Shown piece after piece: positions 43,607-53,011 of a stretch of DNA of 64,000 bases (its first letter is position 1; every line of letters begins with the position of its first letter). Origin of the DNA: Sphingopyxis sp. GTDB taxonomy: Bacteria; Pseudomonadota; Alphaproteobacteria; Sphingomonadales; Sphingomonadaceae. The stretch lies in NCBI GenBank assembly GCA_013823985.1, contig PNNB01000020.1:1-64000 (forward strand), in the 5' to 3' direction. A program made the translations under genes and the position numbers. Below the pieces are notes generated by a model. The model was not told where the DNA came from. It saw nothing but the letters and a program-made list of their open reading frames with translations, and did not search any database.

Positions 43607-44227
43607 GTGATTCAGGTCATCTCATTTTACCTTTTCGCCAGCATCCTCATCGCGTCTGCCGCGATGGTGATTTTTGCGCGCAATCCGGTGCACAGCGTGC
43701 TGTGGCTGATTGTTGCCTTTTTCAACGCAGCGGGACTGATGGTCCTGATCGGCGCGGAATTCATCGCGATGCTGCTTGTGATTGTCTATGTCGGCGCGGT
43801 TGCGGTGCTGTTCCTCTTTGTCGTGATGATGCTCGACATCGATTTTGCCGAACTGCGGGCCGGATTTATCAAAAACGTCCCTCTCGGTCTGTTGCTGGCG
43901 GTTGTGCTGGTGGCGGAACTTATTCTGGGCGTTGGTGCCTATCGCGCTGGTGCGGTGAAGCTTGGTATTCCGGAAGTCGGACCGGCAACGGTTTCCAGCA
44001 GCGTGCCGAATATCGAAGCGATCGGGAACCTGCTCTACAGCAAATATATCTTCTTGTTTGAAAGCGCCGGCCTGATCCTGCTTGTGGCCATGGTGGGCGC
44101 AATTGTTCTGACCCACCGCCGTAGCCACGGCACAAAGGGGCAGAATATCAACAGCCAGAATATGCGCCGTCCACAGGACGCAACGCGCAATGTGAATCAG
44201 CCGGTCGGGCAGGGGGTCGAACTGTGA
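43607..44227 (+). CDS. nuoJ: NADH-quinone oxidoreductase subunit J (GTG start)
   Basis: Five membrane helices with the V-H-S-V-L-W-L-I and [28 protein letters not shown] pi-bulge helix are typical. A C-terminal polar tail contains N-I-N-S-Q-N-M-R-R. Start is GTG at 43607, 12 bases after nuoI. Confidence 0.93.
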   Translation: MIQVISFYLFASILIASAAMVIFARNPVHSVLWLIVAFFNAAGLMVLIGAEFIAMLLVIVYVGAVAVLFLFVVMMLDIDFAELRAGFIKNVPLGLLLAVVLVAELILGVGAYRAGAVKLGIPEVGPATVSSSVPNIEAIGNLLYSKYIFLFESAGLILLVAMVGAIVLTHRRSHGTKGQNINSQNMRRPQDATRNVNQPVGQGVEL

Positions 44228-44529
44228 TAGGCATCGAACATTATCTGGTGGTCAGTTCAATCCTTTTCGTGATGGGCGTGCTCGGCATTTTCCTGAACCG
44301 GAAAAATGTCATCATCATCTTGATGGCGATTGAGTTGATCCTGCTTGCCGTGAACATCAATCTGGTGGCGTTTAGCGCCTTCCTGAGCGACCTGACCGGG
44401 CAGATTTTTGCGATGTTCGTCCTAACCGTTGCTGCCAGCGAGGCGGCGATTGGTTTGGCGATCTTGGTTATCTATTTCCGTGGTCGCGGCACCATTGCCG
44501 TTGACGATGTCAACCGGATGAAGGGGTGA
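44224..44529 (+). CDS. nuoK: NADH-quinone oxidoreductase subunit K (GTG start)
   Basis: Three helices, including the two conserved glutamates in [11 protein letters not shown] and [10 protein letters not shown]. The GTG overlaps the nuoJ stop. 101 residues, normal. Confidence 0.95.
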   Translation: MIGIEHYLVVSSILFVMGVLGIFLNRKNVIIILMAIELILLAVNINLVAFSAFLSDLTGQIFAMFVLTVAASEAAIGLAILVIYFRGRGTIAVDDVNRMKG

Positions 44530-44536
44530 ACATCCA

Positions 44537-46576
44537 GTGACTTCGATACATATCATCGTTTTCCTTCCGCTGTTGGCAGCACTGATCGCAGGCCTTGGCC
44601 AGCGCTTCATCGGTGCGGTCGCGGCCAAGACGATCACGACCGCCGGTCTGTTTACCGCCTGTCTTCTGAGCTGGCCGATCTTCATCGGCTTCCTGACGGG
44701 CAGCGAAAAGGCTTATGTCGAACCGGTCATGACCTGGGTCCAGTCCGGCGCTCTTGCCTTTGACTGGGAATTGCGCGTCGATGCGCTGACCGCCGTCATG
44801 CTGGTGGTCATCACCACGGTGTCCGCACTCGTCCATCTGTATAGCTGGGGCTATATGGAGGAAGATCCTGATCAACCGCGCTTCTTTGCCTATCTGTCGC
44901 TCTTCACTTTCGCCATGCTCATGCTGGTGACCGCGAACAATCTGGTTCAGATGTTCTTTGGTTGGGAAGGCGTTGGCCTTGCATCCTATCTGCTTATTGG
45001 TTTCTGGTACAAGAAACCCAGCGCCAATGCCGCCGCGATCAAGGCATTTGTCGTTAACCGCGTCGGCGATTTGGGCTTCATGCTCGGCATCTTCGGCGTG
45101 TTCTGGTTTTTTGGTACCGTCTCAATCCCCGACATTCTGGCCGCCGCGCCGGACAAGGTGGGCTCGAGCATCGGTTTTCTTGGCTACCGCGTGGATACGA
45201 TGAGCTTGCTCTGCGTATTGCTGTTCATCGGCGCGATGGGCAAATCGGCGCAACTGGGCCTGCACACTTGGCTTCCTGACGCAATGGAAGGCCCGACACC
45301 TGTGTCGGCGCTGATCCACGCAGCGACCATGGTGACCGCAGGGGTGTTCATGGTCTGCCGCCTGTCGCCGCTGTTTGAAACCAGCCAGTTTGCGCTCAAC
45401 GTGGTAACTATTGTCGGCGCGACGACCGCCATCTTTGCGGCCACGGTCGGGTTGGTGCAGACCGATATCAAGCGTGTCATCGCCTATTCGACCTGTTCGC
45501 AACTTGGCTACATGTTCTTCGCCGCAGGCACTGGAGCTTATGGCGCGGCTATGTTTCACCTGTTCACACACGCATTCTTCAAGGCATTACTCTTCTTGGG
45601 CGCGGGTTCGGTAATTCATGCGATGCACCATGAACAGGATATGCGCTATTATGGGGGCTTGCGGAAACATATCCCGCTGACATTCTGGGCCATGATGGCG
45701 GGCACGCTCGCCATCACCGGTGTCGGTATTGTCGGCGTTGGCGGATTTGCGGGCTTCTATTCCAAGGATGCCATTATCGAGGCTGCCTTTGCCAGTGGGT
45801 CGACATATCATATGTATGGCTTTGCCATCGGTGTTGTCGCCGCGCTGCTGACTAGCTTCTACAGCTGGCGCCTGATGTTCCTGACCTTCTTCGGAAAACC
45901 ACGCTGGGCTGGTTCCGAGCATATCCAGCACGCCGTGCATGATACGCACCATCATGGCGACGATCATGCCCATCATGGTGGTCATGCGGATCATGGCGAC
46001 GGCACTGCGGGCTATCACCCGCATGAAAGCCCGCTGCCGATGCTGATCCCGCTTGGCGTCTTGACGCTTGGTGCCGTGTTGGCTGGCTTCCTATTCCACG
46101 GCGGCTTTATCGAAGCTGAAACCGGCAAGGAATTTTGGGCGAATAGCACTCTCTATTTCAACGAGCATCTGATGCACGCGATGCATGAAGTGCCGTTGTG
46201 GGTGAAATTGTCGTCGACTGTCGCGATGCTCATCGGGTTGACGGTTGCCTATCTGATGTACCAGCGCTCCGACGATGCCCCGCAGAAGATCGCAACCATG
46301 TTCGCGCCGCTCTACCGTTTCTTCCTCAATAAATGGTATTTTGACGAGCTTTATAACCTGATCTTCGTCCGTCCGGCCTTCTGGTTCGGTCGCCTTTTCT
46401 GGCAGCAGGGGGACATTGGCATCATTGATAAATATGGCCCCAATGGTTCAGCCGCGTTAATAAACTTCAGCAGCCGTATGGCTGTGCGGATGCAGTCGGG
46501 ATATCTTTACACCTATGCACTGGTCATGCTTTTGGGCCTTGTCGCGGCGGTTAGCTGGATGATGGTGAAAGCATAA
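44537..46576 (+). CDS. nuoL: NADH-quinone oxidoreductase subunit L, with a His-rich insertion
   Basis: The antiporter-like fold is shown by [33 protein letters not shown] and the C-terminal lateral helix. Start is GTG at 44537. At about residues 460-500 the sequence has a run rich in His, Asp and Gly ([17 protein letters not shown]), more than is usual in the loop. NuoL is the distal proton pump. Confidence 0.95.
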   Translation: MTSIHIIVFLPLLAALIAGLGQRFIGAVAAKTITTAGLFTACLLSWPIFIGFLTGSEKAYVEPVMTWVQSGALAFDWELRVDALTAVMLVVITTVSALVHLYSWGYMEEDPDQPRFFAYLSLFTFAMLMLVTANNLVQMFFGWEGVGLASYLLIGFWYKKPSANAAAIKAFVVNRVGDLGFMLGIFGVFWFFGTVSIPDILAAAPDKVGSSIGFLGYRVDTMSLLCVLLFIGAMGKSAQLGLHTWLPDAMEGPTPVSALIHAATMVTAGVFMVCRLSPLFETSQFALNVVTIVGATTAIFAATVGLVQTDIKRVIAYSTCSQLGYMFFAAGTGAYGAAMFHLFTHAFFKALLFLGAGSVIHAMHHEQDMRYYGGLRKHIPLTFWAMMAGTLAITGVGIVGVGGFAGFYSKDAIIEAAFASGSTYHMYGFAIGVVAALLTSFYSWRLMFLTFFGKPRWAGSEHIQHAVHDTHHHGDDHAHHGGHADHGDGTAGYHPHESPLPMLIPLGVLTLGAVLAGFLFHGGFIEAETGKEFWANSTLYFNEHLMHAMHEVPLWVKLSSTVAMLIGLTVAYLMYQRSDDAPQKIATMFAPLYRFFLNKWYFDELYNLIFVRPAFWFGRLFWQQGDIGIIDKYGPNGSAALINFSSRMAVRMQSGYLYTYALVMLLGLVAAVSWMMVKA

Positions 46577-48141
46577 TGAACGCCTCAGCACTCCCAATTC
46601 TTTCGATCATGCTGGCTATCCCGATGGGTGCCGCAATTGCCTGTCTGTTCGCGCGCGCAGAAACCGCCCGCTTGCTCGCACTTGGCGCGACACTGCTCAA
46701 TCTGGCCTTGGGTGTGTGGCTGTGGGTCAGCTATGATCCCGCAGGTGCGCAGTGGCAGTTTGTGGAAAGCCTGCAATTATTCGGCCCTATAGGCTGGAAA
46801 CTGGGCATAGATGGTATTTCCCTCACGCTCATCATGCTGTCGGTATTCCTGATGCCGATCTGCATCGGGGCGAGCTGGCACGCCATTCAAAAGCGCGTTG
46901 GCGAATATATGGCGGCGTTCCTTCTAATGGAAACGCTGATGATCGGCGTGTTTGCCGCGCAGGACCTGTTGCTGTTCTACATCTTCTTCGAAGCCGGCCT
47001 TATCCCGATGTATCTGATCATCGGCATCTGGGGCGGGGCAGAGCGGATTTACGCTTCGTACAAGTTCTTCCTCTACACGCTGCTTGGCTCGGTTGTGATG
47101 CTGATCGCCATGTTGTGGATGATCCAGACTGCCGGAACCGCCGACATTCCGACCCTGCTCAACACCGACTTCCCGGTTGAGGCGCAGAAATGGCTGTGGC
47201 TTGCGTTCTTTGCGAGTTTTGCCGTCAAGATGCCGATGTGGCCGGTCCACACCTGGCTGCCGGACGCCCACGTTCAGGCACCGACCGCGGGTTCGGTCAT
47301 ATTGGCCGGCGTGTTGCTGAAGATGGGCGGCTATGGCTTCCTGCGCTTCTCGCTGCCGATGTTCCCGGAAGCGAGCGCGGACTTCATTCCTTTGGTCTTC
47401 GGCCTGTCGATGGTCGCTGTGGTGTACACCTCGCTCGTGGCGCTGGTGCAAAACGATATGAAGAAGCTGATCGCCTATTCGTCTGTTGCGCATATGGCGA
47501 TTGTGACCGTGGGCCTCTTCACCTTCAACCAGCAAGGTATCGAAGGCGCTATCATCGTCATGCTCAGCCATGGTCTGGTTTCCGGCGCGCTGTTCTTGTG
47601 CGTCGGCGTTATTTACGACCGGCTGCATACCCGCGAAATCAACCGCTACGGTGGATTGAGCATCAACATGCCCAAATATGCTCTGCTCTTCATGCTCTTT
47701 ACAATGGCGAGCGTCGGACTTCCCGGAACCAGCGGATTTGTCGGCGAGTTTCTATCGCTGGCGGGGGCATATAAGGTGTCGACCTGGGCAACCCTGATCG
47801 CAACGACGGGTATCATTTTGGGCGCAGGCTATATGCTCTATCTGTATCGCCGCATTGCTTTTGGCGAACAAAAGAACGCCGATGCTGCAGCGATGCCCGA
47901 TATTGATGGTCGTGAAATGTGGCTGCTCGCACCGATCGCAGCGGCGGTGCTCTGGATGGGAGTTTATCCCGAAAGCTTCCTTGCCCCGATCCGCCGCGAT
48001 GTTGCGACCATTGTTGCGCGCATTGAACGTGCTGCACCTGCAGGCGATAGCAAATTGAAAGCCAATGATCCTACCACCGTGAAATACCGGGTCGGAGGCC
48101 ATGGCGAAGAAAAGAACAAGGCTGAGGGGAGCCACCACTAA
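46576..48141 (+). CDS. nuoM: NADH-quinone oxidoreductase subunit M
   Basis: The 521-residue antiporter-like subunit has [17 protein letters not shown], the conserved K in [12 protein letters not shown], and [16 protein letters not shown]. Both ends share one base with the neighbours (TAATG). Confidence 0.95.
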   Translation: MNASALPILSIMLAIPMGAAIACLFARAETARLLALGATLLNLALGVWLWVSYDPAGAQWQFVESLQLFGPIGWKLGIDGISLTLIMLSVFLMPICIGASWHAIQKRVGEYMAAFLLMETLMIGVFAAQDLLLFYIFFEAGLIPMYLIIGIWGGAERIYASYKFFLYTLLGSVVMLIAMLWMIQTAGTADIPTLLNTDFPVEAQKWLWLAFFASFAVKMPMWPVHTWLPDAHVQAPTAGSVILAGVLLKMGGYGFLRFSLPMFPEASADFIPLVFGLSMVAVVYTSLVALVQNDMKKLIAYSSVAHMAIVTVGLFTFNQQGIEGAIIVMLSHGLVSGALFLCVGVIYDRLHTREINRYGGLSINMPKYALLFMLFTMASVGLPGTSGFVGEFLSLAGAYKVSTWATLIATTGIILGAGYMLYLYRRIAFGEQKNADAAAMPDIDGREMWLLAPIAAAVLWMGVYPESFLAPIRRDVATIVARIERAAPAGDSKLKANDPTTVKYRVGGHGEEKNKAEGSHH

Positions 48142-49583
48142 TGGACCTTAATGCTTCACTTTTCCTCGTTCGTCCCGAGGTCATTCTCAGCTTTTCGGCG
48201 CTGGTTTTGCTGCTCCTATCCGCATGGCGGAGCGAAGCAGGCCGGTTGGCGAGTATCTTGGCCGTTGCCGCGCTGGTTGGTGCTGGCGCCTATGTTGTGC
48301 AGTTTATGGCGTCGGGGACCGATGCCTTGGCTTTTGACGGATTGATTGGCAACGATGCGTTCGGCAACTTTGCCAAGATTTTGATCTACTTTGCCGCGGC
48401 CATCTCGCTTATGATTGCCCCGCGCTTTCTGGAAAAGATGGGCGCAATGCGGGCGGAATATCCTGTACTGATCCTGTTAGCGGCCATCGGTATGGGCATC
48501 ATGGTTTCGGCAACGGATCTGGTGACGCTCTACATCGGGCTAGAACTCAACAGCTTGGCTGCATATGTCCTGGCGAGCTTTGCGCGCTATGACGGGCGTT
48601 CGGCCGAAGCCGGTTTGAAATATTTCGTACTCGGCGCTTTGGCGAGCGGGATTTTGCTCTTTGGTATGTCGCTGCTTTACGGCTTTGCCGGTTCGACAGA
48701 CTTCAGCGCGATTGGCTCCGCCCTGAACGGCGACATCAGCCTTGGCATGATTTTCGGTATCGTATTCGTCCTGTCCGGCCTCGCTTTCAAAATCAGCGCT
48801 GCGCCTTTCCACATGTGGACGCCGGACGTGTATGAAGGTGCGCCAACACCTGTCACCGCCTTTTTCGCCAGCGCCCCGAAGGTCGCGGCGAGCGCGCTGC
48901 TGATCCGTGTTGTGATTGAGGCGTTCGGCAACGAAACCATGGTCTGGCAGCAGATTGTTATCGTTGTGGCCTTGATATCGATTATTATTGGCGCGGTGGG
49001 CGCAATTGGACAGCAAAATCTGAAACGCCTGCTGGCTTACAGCTCGATCAACAATATCGGCTTCATCCTTATCGGTCTTGCCGCGGGGACTGAGCAAGGT
49101 GTTGCGGGGATGCTGGTCTATCTTGCGATTTATGTAGCCATGACGCTGGGTAGCTTCATTGTGCTGATGCAGTTGAAGGCGCATGACGGATCCTATCGGG
49201 AAACATTTGGCGATATCGCCGGGTTGTCGAAAACACGCCCTGCTTTGGCCGCCGTCTTTGCGATCTTCATGTTTAGCCTTGCAGGCATCCCACCGCTGTT
49301 CGGTTTCTGGGGCAAGCTGGTGGTGTTTCAGGCCGCTGTGGCGGCAAACCTGCTTCCGCTTGCTGTCATCGGGATCGCCGCGTCAGTAATCGGGGCGTTC
49401 TACTATCTGAAGGTCGTGAAGGTCATGTATTTTGACGAACCGGCAGACGTCATTGCGCCGTCCGATGATGCGGTGTTGAGCTGGACGGGCGGGATCATGG
49501 CTGCGGCTGTGTCACCGCTGGGCTATCTTGCCATTCCGGTTCTAGCGGCACTGTCGGCACAAGCGGCAAGGGCGCTGTTCTGA
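48141..49583 (+). CDS. nuoN: NADH-quinone oxidoreductase subunit N
   Basis: The last complex I subunit, 480 residues, with Y-I-G-L-E-L-N-S-L-A-A-Y-V-L, K-I-S-A-A-P-F-H-M-W-T-P-D-V-Y-E-G-A-P-T-P-V-T-A-F and a long series of membrane helices. It ends in the TGA that overlaps the likely birA start (CTGA). Confidence 0.95.
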   Translation: MDLNASLFLVRPEVILSFSALVLLLLSAWRSEAGRLASILAVAALVGAGAYVVQFMASGTDALAFDGLIGNDAFGNFAKILIYFAAAISLMIAPRFLEKMGAMRAEYPVLILLAAIGMGIMVSATDLVTLYIGLELNSLAAYVLASFARYDGRSAEAGLKYFVLGALASGILLFGMSLLYGFAGSTDFSAIGSALNGDISLGMIFGIVFVLSGLAFKISAAPFHMWTPDVYEGAPTPVTAFFASAPKVAASALLIRVVIEAFGNETMVWQQIVIVVALISIIIGAVGAIGQQNLKRLLAYSSINNIGFILIGLAAGTEQGVAGMLVYLAIYVAMTLGSFIVLMQLKAHDGSYRETFGDIAGLSKTRPALAAVFAIFMFSLAGIPPLFGFWGKLVVFQAAVAANLLPLAVIGIAASVIGAFYYLKVVKVMYFDEPADVIAPSDDAVLSWTGGIMAAAVSPLGYLAIPVLAALSAQAARALF

Positions 49584-50296
49584 ACCCCATTTTTGAAGAG
49601 GTTGTACTAACCGGGTCGACCAACGCCGACCTGCTGCAACGCGCGGCCACCGGTGCGCCAGAAGGTCTGTGGCTTCGCGCCGATGCACAGGACGGTGGCC
49701 GTGGCCGTATGGGGCGCAGTTGGGAAAGTCCTGCTGGAAATGTGTTCGCCAGCACCATTGTTCGCCTGCAACCGACTGATCCGCAAGCACCAACGCTGGC
49801 CCTTGTCGCTGCTCTGGCGGTGCGCGACACCTTGCATCAAATGGCTCCAGAATGTGCCGTGCAGATCAAATGGCCCAATGATGTTCTTTCGTCAGAAGGT
49901 GCCAAACTGTGCGGCATACTGCTTGAACGGACAGGCGACGCGGTCGTAGTCGGCATTGGCATCAATCTGACCTCGTCACCCGATATTCCCGGTCGTGCGA
50001 CAGCTAACCTGAAAGCACTCGGCGTCCTGCCGCCACCGCCGCAAGCGGTCGTGGAGATGCTGGCATCCAATATGGCAATCTGGTTGGGGCGGTGGCGCCA
50101 ATATGGACTGCAAGCGTTGACCGCCGAGTGGCAGAAGGCGGCCCATCCCGTCGGAACAGCGCTATCGGTGCAATTACCGGACGGCACACGCGAAGATGGA
50201 CTTTACGCCGGGTTGACCGCAGAAGGCGCGCTTCAGCTTCGCTTGGCGGATGGGACGATCCATGCCATTCATGCCGCTGATGTTTTTCTTGTTTAA
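49580..50296 (+). CDS. birA: Biotin-[acetyl-CoA-carboxylase] ligase, probably with a non-ATG start
   Basis: Family motifs are present: G-S-T-N-A-D-L-L near the N-terminus, [16 protein letters not shown] (biotinyl-AMP loop), W-P-N-D-V-L and G-I-G-I-N-L. The first ATG in frame (49709) lies inside the GRGR loop and would remove the start of the domain. No ATG, GTG or TTG occurs upstream in frame as far as I could read. A CTG at 49580 overlapping the nuoN stop, with AAGGG before it, is the best candidate (238 aa); ATT at 49589 is another. The DNA-binding domain of enterobacterial BirA is absent. Confidence 0.85.
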   Translation: MNPIFEEVVLTGSTNADLLQRAATGAPEGLWLRADAQDGGRGRMGRSWESPAGNVFASTIVRLQPTDPQAPTLALVAALAVRDTLHQMAPECAVQIKWPNDVLSSEGAKLCGILLERTGDAVVVGIGINLTSSPDIPGRATANLKALGVLPPPPQAVVEMLASNMAIWLGRWRQYGLQALTAEWQKAAHPVGTALSVQLPDGTREDGLYAGLTAEGALQLRLADGTIHAIHAADVFLV

Positions 50297-50310
50297 ACAG
50301 AGGACCGACT

Positions 50311-51090
50311 ATGCTGCTCGCCATTGATACCGGCAACACCAACGTCAAATTTGCGCTGGTCGACGACAGCGGAGAAATTGTGAAGCGTTGGCGCATCGCT
50401 ACCGATGCACGGCGCACGGCCGATGAATATGCCGTGTGGCTCGATCAATTGATCCAAATGGCCGGGTTCCGCCGCAACGACATAAAGGCCGTGATTATCG
50501 CAACGGTGGTGCCCCGGGCGCTGCACAATTTGCAACTGCTTGCCTCCCACTATTTTGATTGCGAAGCGTTGGTAGCGGGCCGGGGAGCCGTTGGTTGGGG
50601 TATCCAGTTGAAGGTTGATGAACCCCAATCGGTTGGTGCCGATCGCGCAGTAAACGCCATTGCCGCACAGTCTCTGGCGGAGGGCGATAAGCTGGTAATC
50701 AGTTTCGGTACGGCAACCACGTTCGACTATATCGGCCCAGACGGTTCCTATCGCGGCGGCAGTATTGCGCCGGGCGTGAACCTTAGCCTTGATGCACTTT
50801 ACGCCGCAGCTGCCATGTTGCCGCGAATTGCAATCGAGCCGCCGCCAAATGAAAGTGTCATTGGTACGACAACAGTTGGACAAATGCAGATTGGTATCTA
50901 TTGGGGCTATGTGGCGATGATCGAAGGGATGATCGCCCGTATGAAGGCTGAAATTGGCAAGCCGGTCACGGTCATCGCGACCGGTGGTCTTGCCATCCTT
51001 TTTCAGCAACATGGCCATTTATTTGACCGGGTAGAACCGGATTTGACGCTGCGGGGGCTGGCGCATTTGTACAGGAATCGAGAAATATAA
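50311..51090 (+). CDS. coaX: Type III pantothenate kinase
   Basis: The 259-residue protein has the CoaX phosphate motifs [20 protein letters not shown] and F-G-T-A-T-T-F-D. It starts CoA synthesis and belongs to the ASKHA fold. It overlaps neither neighbour but lies 14 bases after birA, so it is likely co-transcribed with the nuo operon. Confidence 0.94.
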   Translation: MLLAIDTGNTNVKFALVDDSGEIVKRWRIATDARRTADEYAVWLDQLIQMAGFRRNDIKAVIIATVVPRALHNLQLLASHYFDCEALVAGRGAVGWGIQLKVDEPQSVGADRAVNAIAAQSLAEGDKLVISFGTATTFDYIGPDGSYRGGSIAPGVNLSLDALYAAAAMLPRIAIEPPPNESVIGTTTVGQMQIGIYWGYVAMIEGMIARMKAEIGKPVTVIATGGLAILFQQHGHLFDRVEPDLTLRGLAHLYRNREI

Positions 51091-51092
51091 TC

Positions 51093-52736
51093 ATGACTAC
51101 CCCAAAGAATGAGTTACTTTTCCTTGCCCTTGGCGGGTCGAACGAGATTGGGATGAATGTCAATCTGTATGGCTGCCAGGGCAAATGGGTCATGGTTGAT
51201 CTCGGGCTGACTTTTGCCAATGCGGAATATCCCGGGGTAGAGCTGATACTGCCTGATCTTGAATTTATCGAGCAACGCAAGGATGACTTGCTTGGTATCG
51301 TGCTGACGCATGGCCATGAAGATCATATCGGCGCGGTTGCTTATTTCGCTGCCGATCTCGGCGTTCCGCTCTACGCCACGCCCTTTACGGCTACGCTGAT
51401 ACGCGGAAAGCTGGAAGAAGAAGGCATTGCGGACAGCGTTGAGCTGAACATCATTCCCATGGAGGGCAGCTTTGATTTGGGACCTTTCGGGTTTCAGTTT
51501 GTTACGCTCGCCCACTCGATACTCGAAATGAGCGCCTGTCTCATCACAACACCTTATGGCAAGATATTCCACACCGGCGACTGGAAGCTGGATGAACGGC
51601 CCGTTATCGGAACGCCATCGACGGCGGATCAATTAACGGCCATCGGTGAAGAGGGCATATTGGCGCTGGTGTGCGATTCCACCAACGCGTTCAACGCCGA
51701 CGACAGCGGTAGCGAAGGCAGCGTGAAAGCGGATTTGTTGAAGTCCGTCAAAGAAGCGAAGGGCAGGGTGCTTCTGACCACCTTTGCGTCCAACGCAGCG
51801 CGCCTGCAGACTATGGGCGAAGTCGCCCGCGAAACTGGCCGTACGCTCTGTTTTGCTGGTCGTTCCTTGCACCGGATCATCGACGCGGCGCAGGCCAATG
51901 GGTATTTGAAAGATATGCCCAAGACGGTCGATATGGAGGCTGTTGACAGCCTTGCCCGTCATGAAGTGATGGTTGTAGCTACAGGTGGGCAGGGCGAGGC
52001 ACGTGCGGCACTGGCCCGTATTGCCGAGGGTAATCATCCCGTGAAGCTTGAGGAAGGTGACACAGTGATCTTTTCGTCAAAACAGATACCGGGGAACGAG
52101 ATTGCGATCGGCGTCATCATGAACAAGCTTGCCGAGCGCAACATTTTGACCGTCACCGAAAAGCAGGCGCATGTGCATGTGTCGGGGCATCCAGGGCAGC
52201 CGGAACTTGCATTGCTATACGACTGGATCAAGCCTTCGGTGCTCATCCCCGTCCATGGTGAGCGCCGCCATATGGCTGAGCAGGCCCGCTTTGCAAAAGC
52301 GCATGGCGTCAAAAGCACCCTCGTTCAATCCAACGGGGATGTGGTGCGATTGGCGCCCGGAAAGCCAGAAATCATCGGGCAGGAACGCACAGGCCGGTTG
52401 ATATTGGACGGCGATACAATCATTTCAGCGGATGGCGCCACCATCAACGAACGCCGCCGCTTATCCTGGTATGGCCTGATCAGCGTTGCCTTCGCTCTGG
52501 ATGAACGCGACCGCCTTTTGGGTGAGCCGCAAATCCGGTTGCACGGGGTGCCGATTGAAGAAGATTTAGAAGATTTTCTGGAAGAGGCCTCGGCTGCGGC
52601 TGTGAAAGCCATCCGGGAAAATAAAGGCGATTTCGAGAAACTTCGGGAATCGGTTCGCCTTGCTGTGCGCCGTGTTGCGACCAGTTGGACGGGCAAGAAG
52701 CCCATCGTTGACGTCATGATATTGGAAACCGCATGA
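51093..52736 (+). CDS. rnj: Ribonuclease J
   Basis: The metallo-beta-lactamase motif H-G-H-E-D-H-I-G-A and later H-T-G-D-W-K-L-D and H-V-S-G-H-P-G-Q (beta-CASP) identify RNase J. 547 residues is typical. It processes and degrades RNA by endonuclease and 5'-3' exonuclease activity. The start follows coaX by 2 bases; its stop overlaps the DUF1467 gene. Confidence 0.93.
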   Translation: MTTPKNELLFLALGGSNEIGMNVNLYGCQGKWVMVDLGLTFANAEYPGVELILPDLEFIEQRKDDLLGIVLTHGHEDHIGAVAYFAADLGVPLYATPFTATLIRGKLEEEGIADSVELNIIPMEGSFDLGPFGFQFVTLAHSILEMSACLITTPYGKIFHTGDWKLDERPVIGTPSTADQLTAIGEEGILALVCDSTNAFNADDSGSEGSVKADLLKSVKEAKGRVLLTTFASNAARLQTMGEVARETGRTLCFAGRSLHRIIDAAQANGYLKDMPKTVDMEAVDSLARHEVMVVATGGQGEARAALARIAEGNHPVKLEEGDTVIFSSKQIPGNEIAIGVIMNKLAERNILTVTEKQAHVHVSGHPGQPELALLYDWIKPSVLIPVHGERRHMAEQARFAKAHGVKSTLVQSNGDVVRLAPGKPEIIGQERTGRLILDGDTIISADGATINERRRLSWYGLISVAFALDERDRLLGEPQIRLHGVPIEEDLEDFLEEASAAAVKAIRENKGDFEKLRESVRLAVRRVATSWTGKKPIVDVMILETA

Positions 52737-53011
52737 ACTGGACATCGATTGTTGCGATTTACGTGCTTTTCTGGGTTCTAACCGCCTTTGTGATCTTGCC
52801 CATCGGCGTACGGACCCACGACGAACTCGGTCTTGAAAAAACGCCAGGTCAGGCAGACAGTGCGCCGGGTAACTTCCGGCCATGGGTCATTATATTGCGG
52901 ACCACTTTGTTGTCGGCGGCGTTATTTGGGCTCTATTACGCCAACTATACGCAAGGCTGGATCGACCGGCACAGCTTCGATTTTCTGGTTACGCCGCCAA
53001 CGACGAGTTAA
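52733..53011 (+). CDS. DUF1467 membrane protein (92 aa)
   Basis: Two membrane helices (about residues 6-24 and 52-70) with L-P-I-G-V-R-T and the D-E-L-G-L-E-K-T-P-G-Q-A-D-S-A-P loop match the DUF1467 family. It is usually next to rnj in sphingomonads. Function unknown. Its end overlaps the convergent large gene by 4 bases. Confidence 0.82.
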   Translation: MNWTSIVAIYVLFWVLTAFVILPIGVRTHDELGLEKTPGQADSAPGNFRPWVIILRTTLLSAALFGLYYANYTQGWIDRHSFDFLVTPPTTS

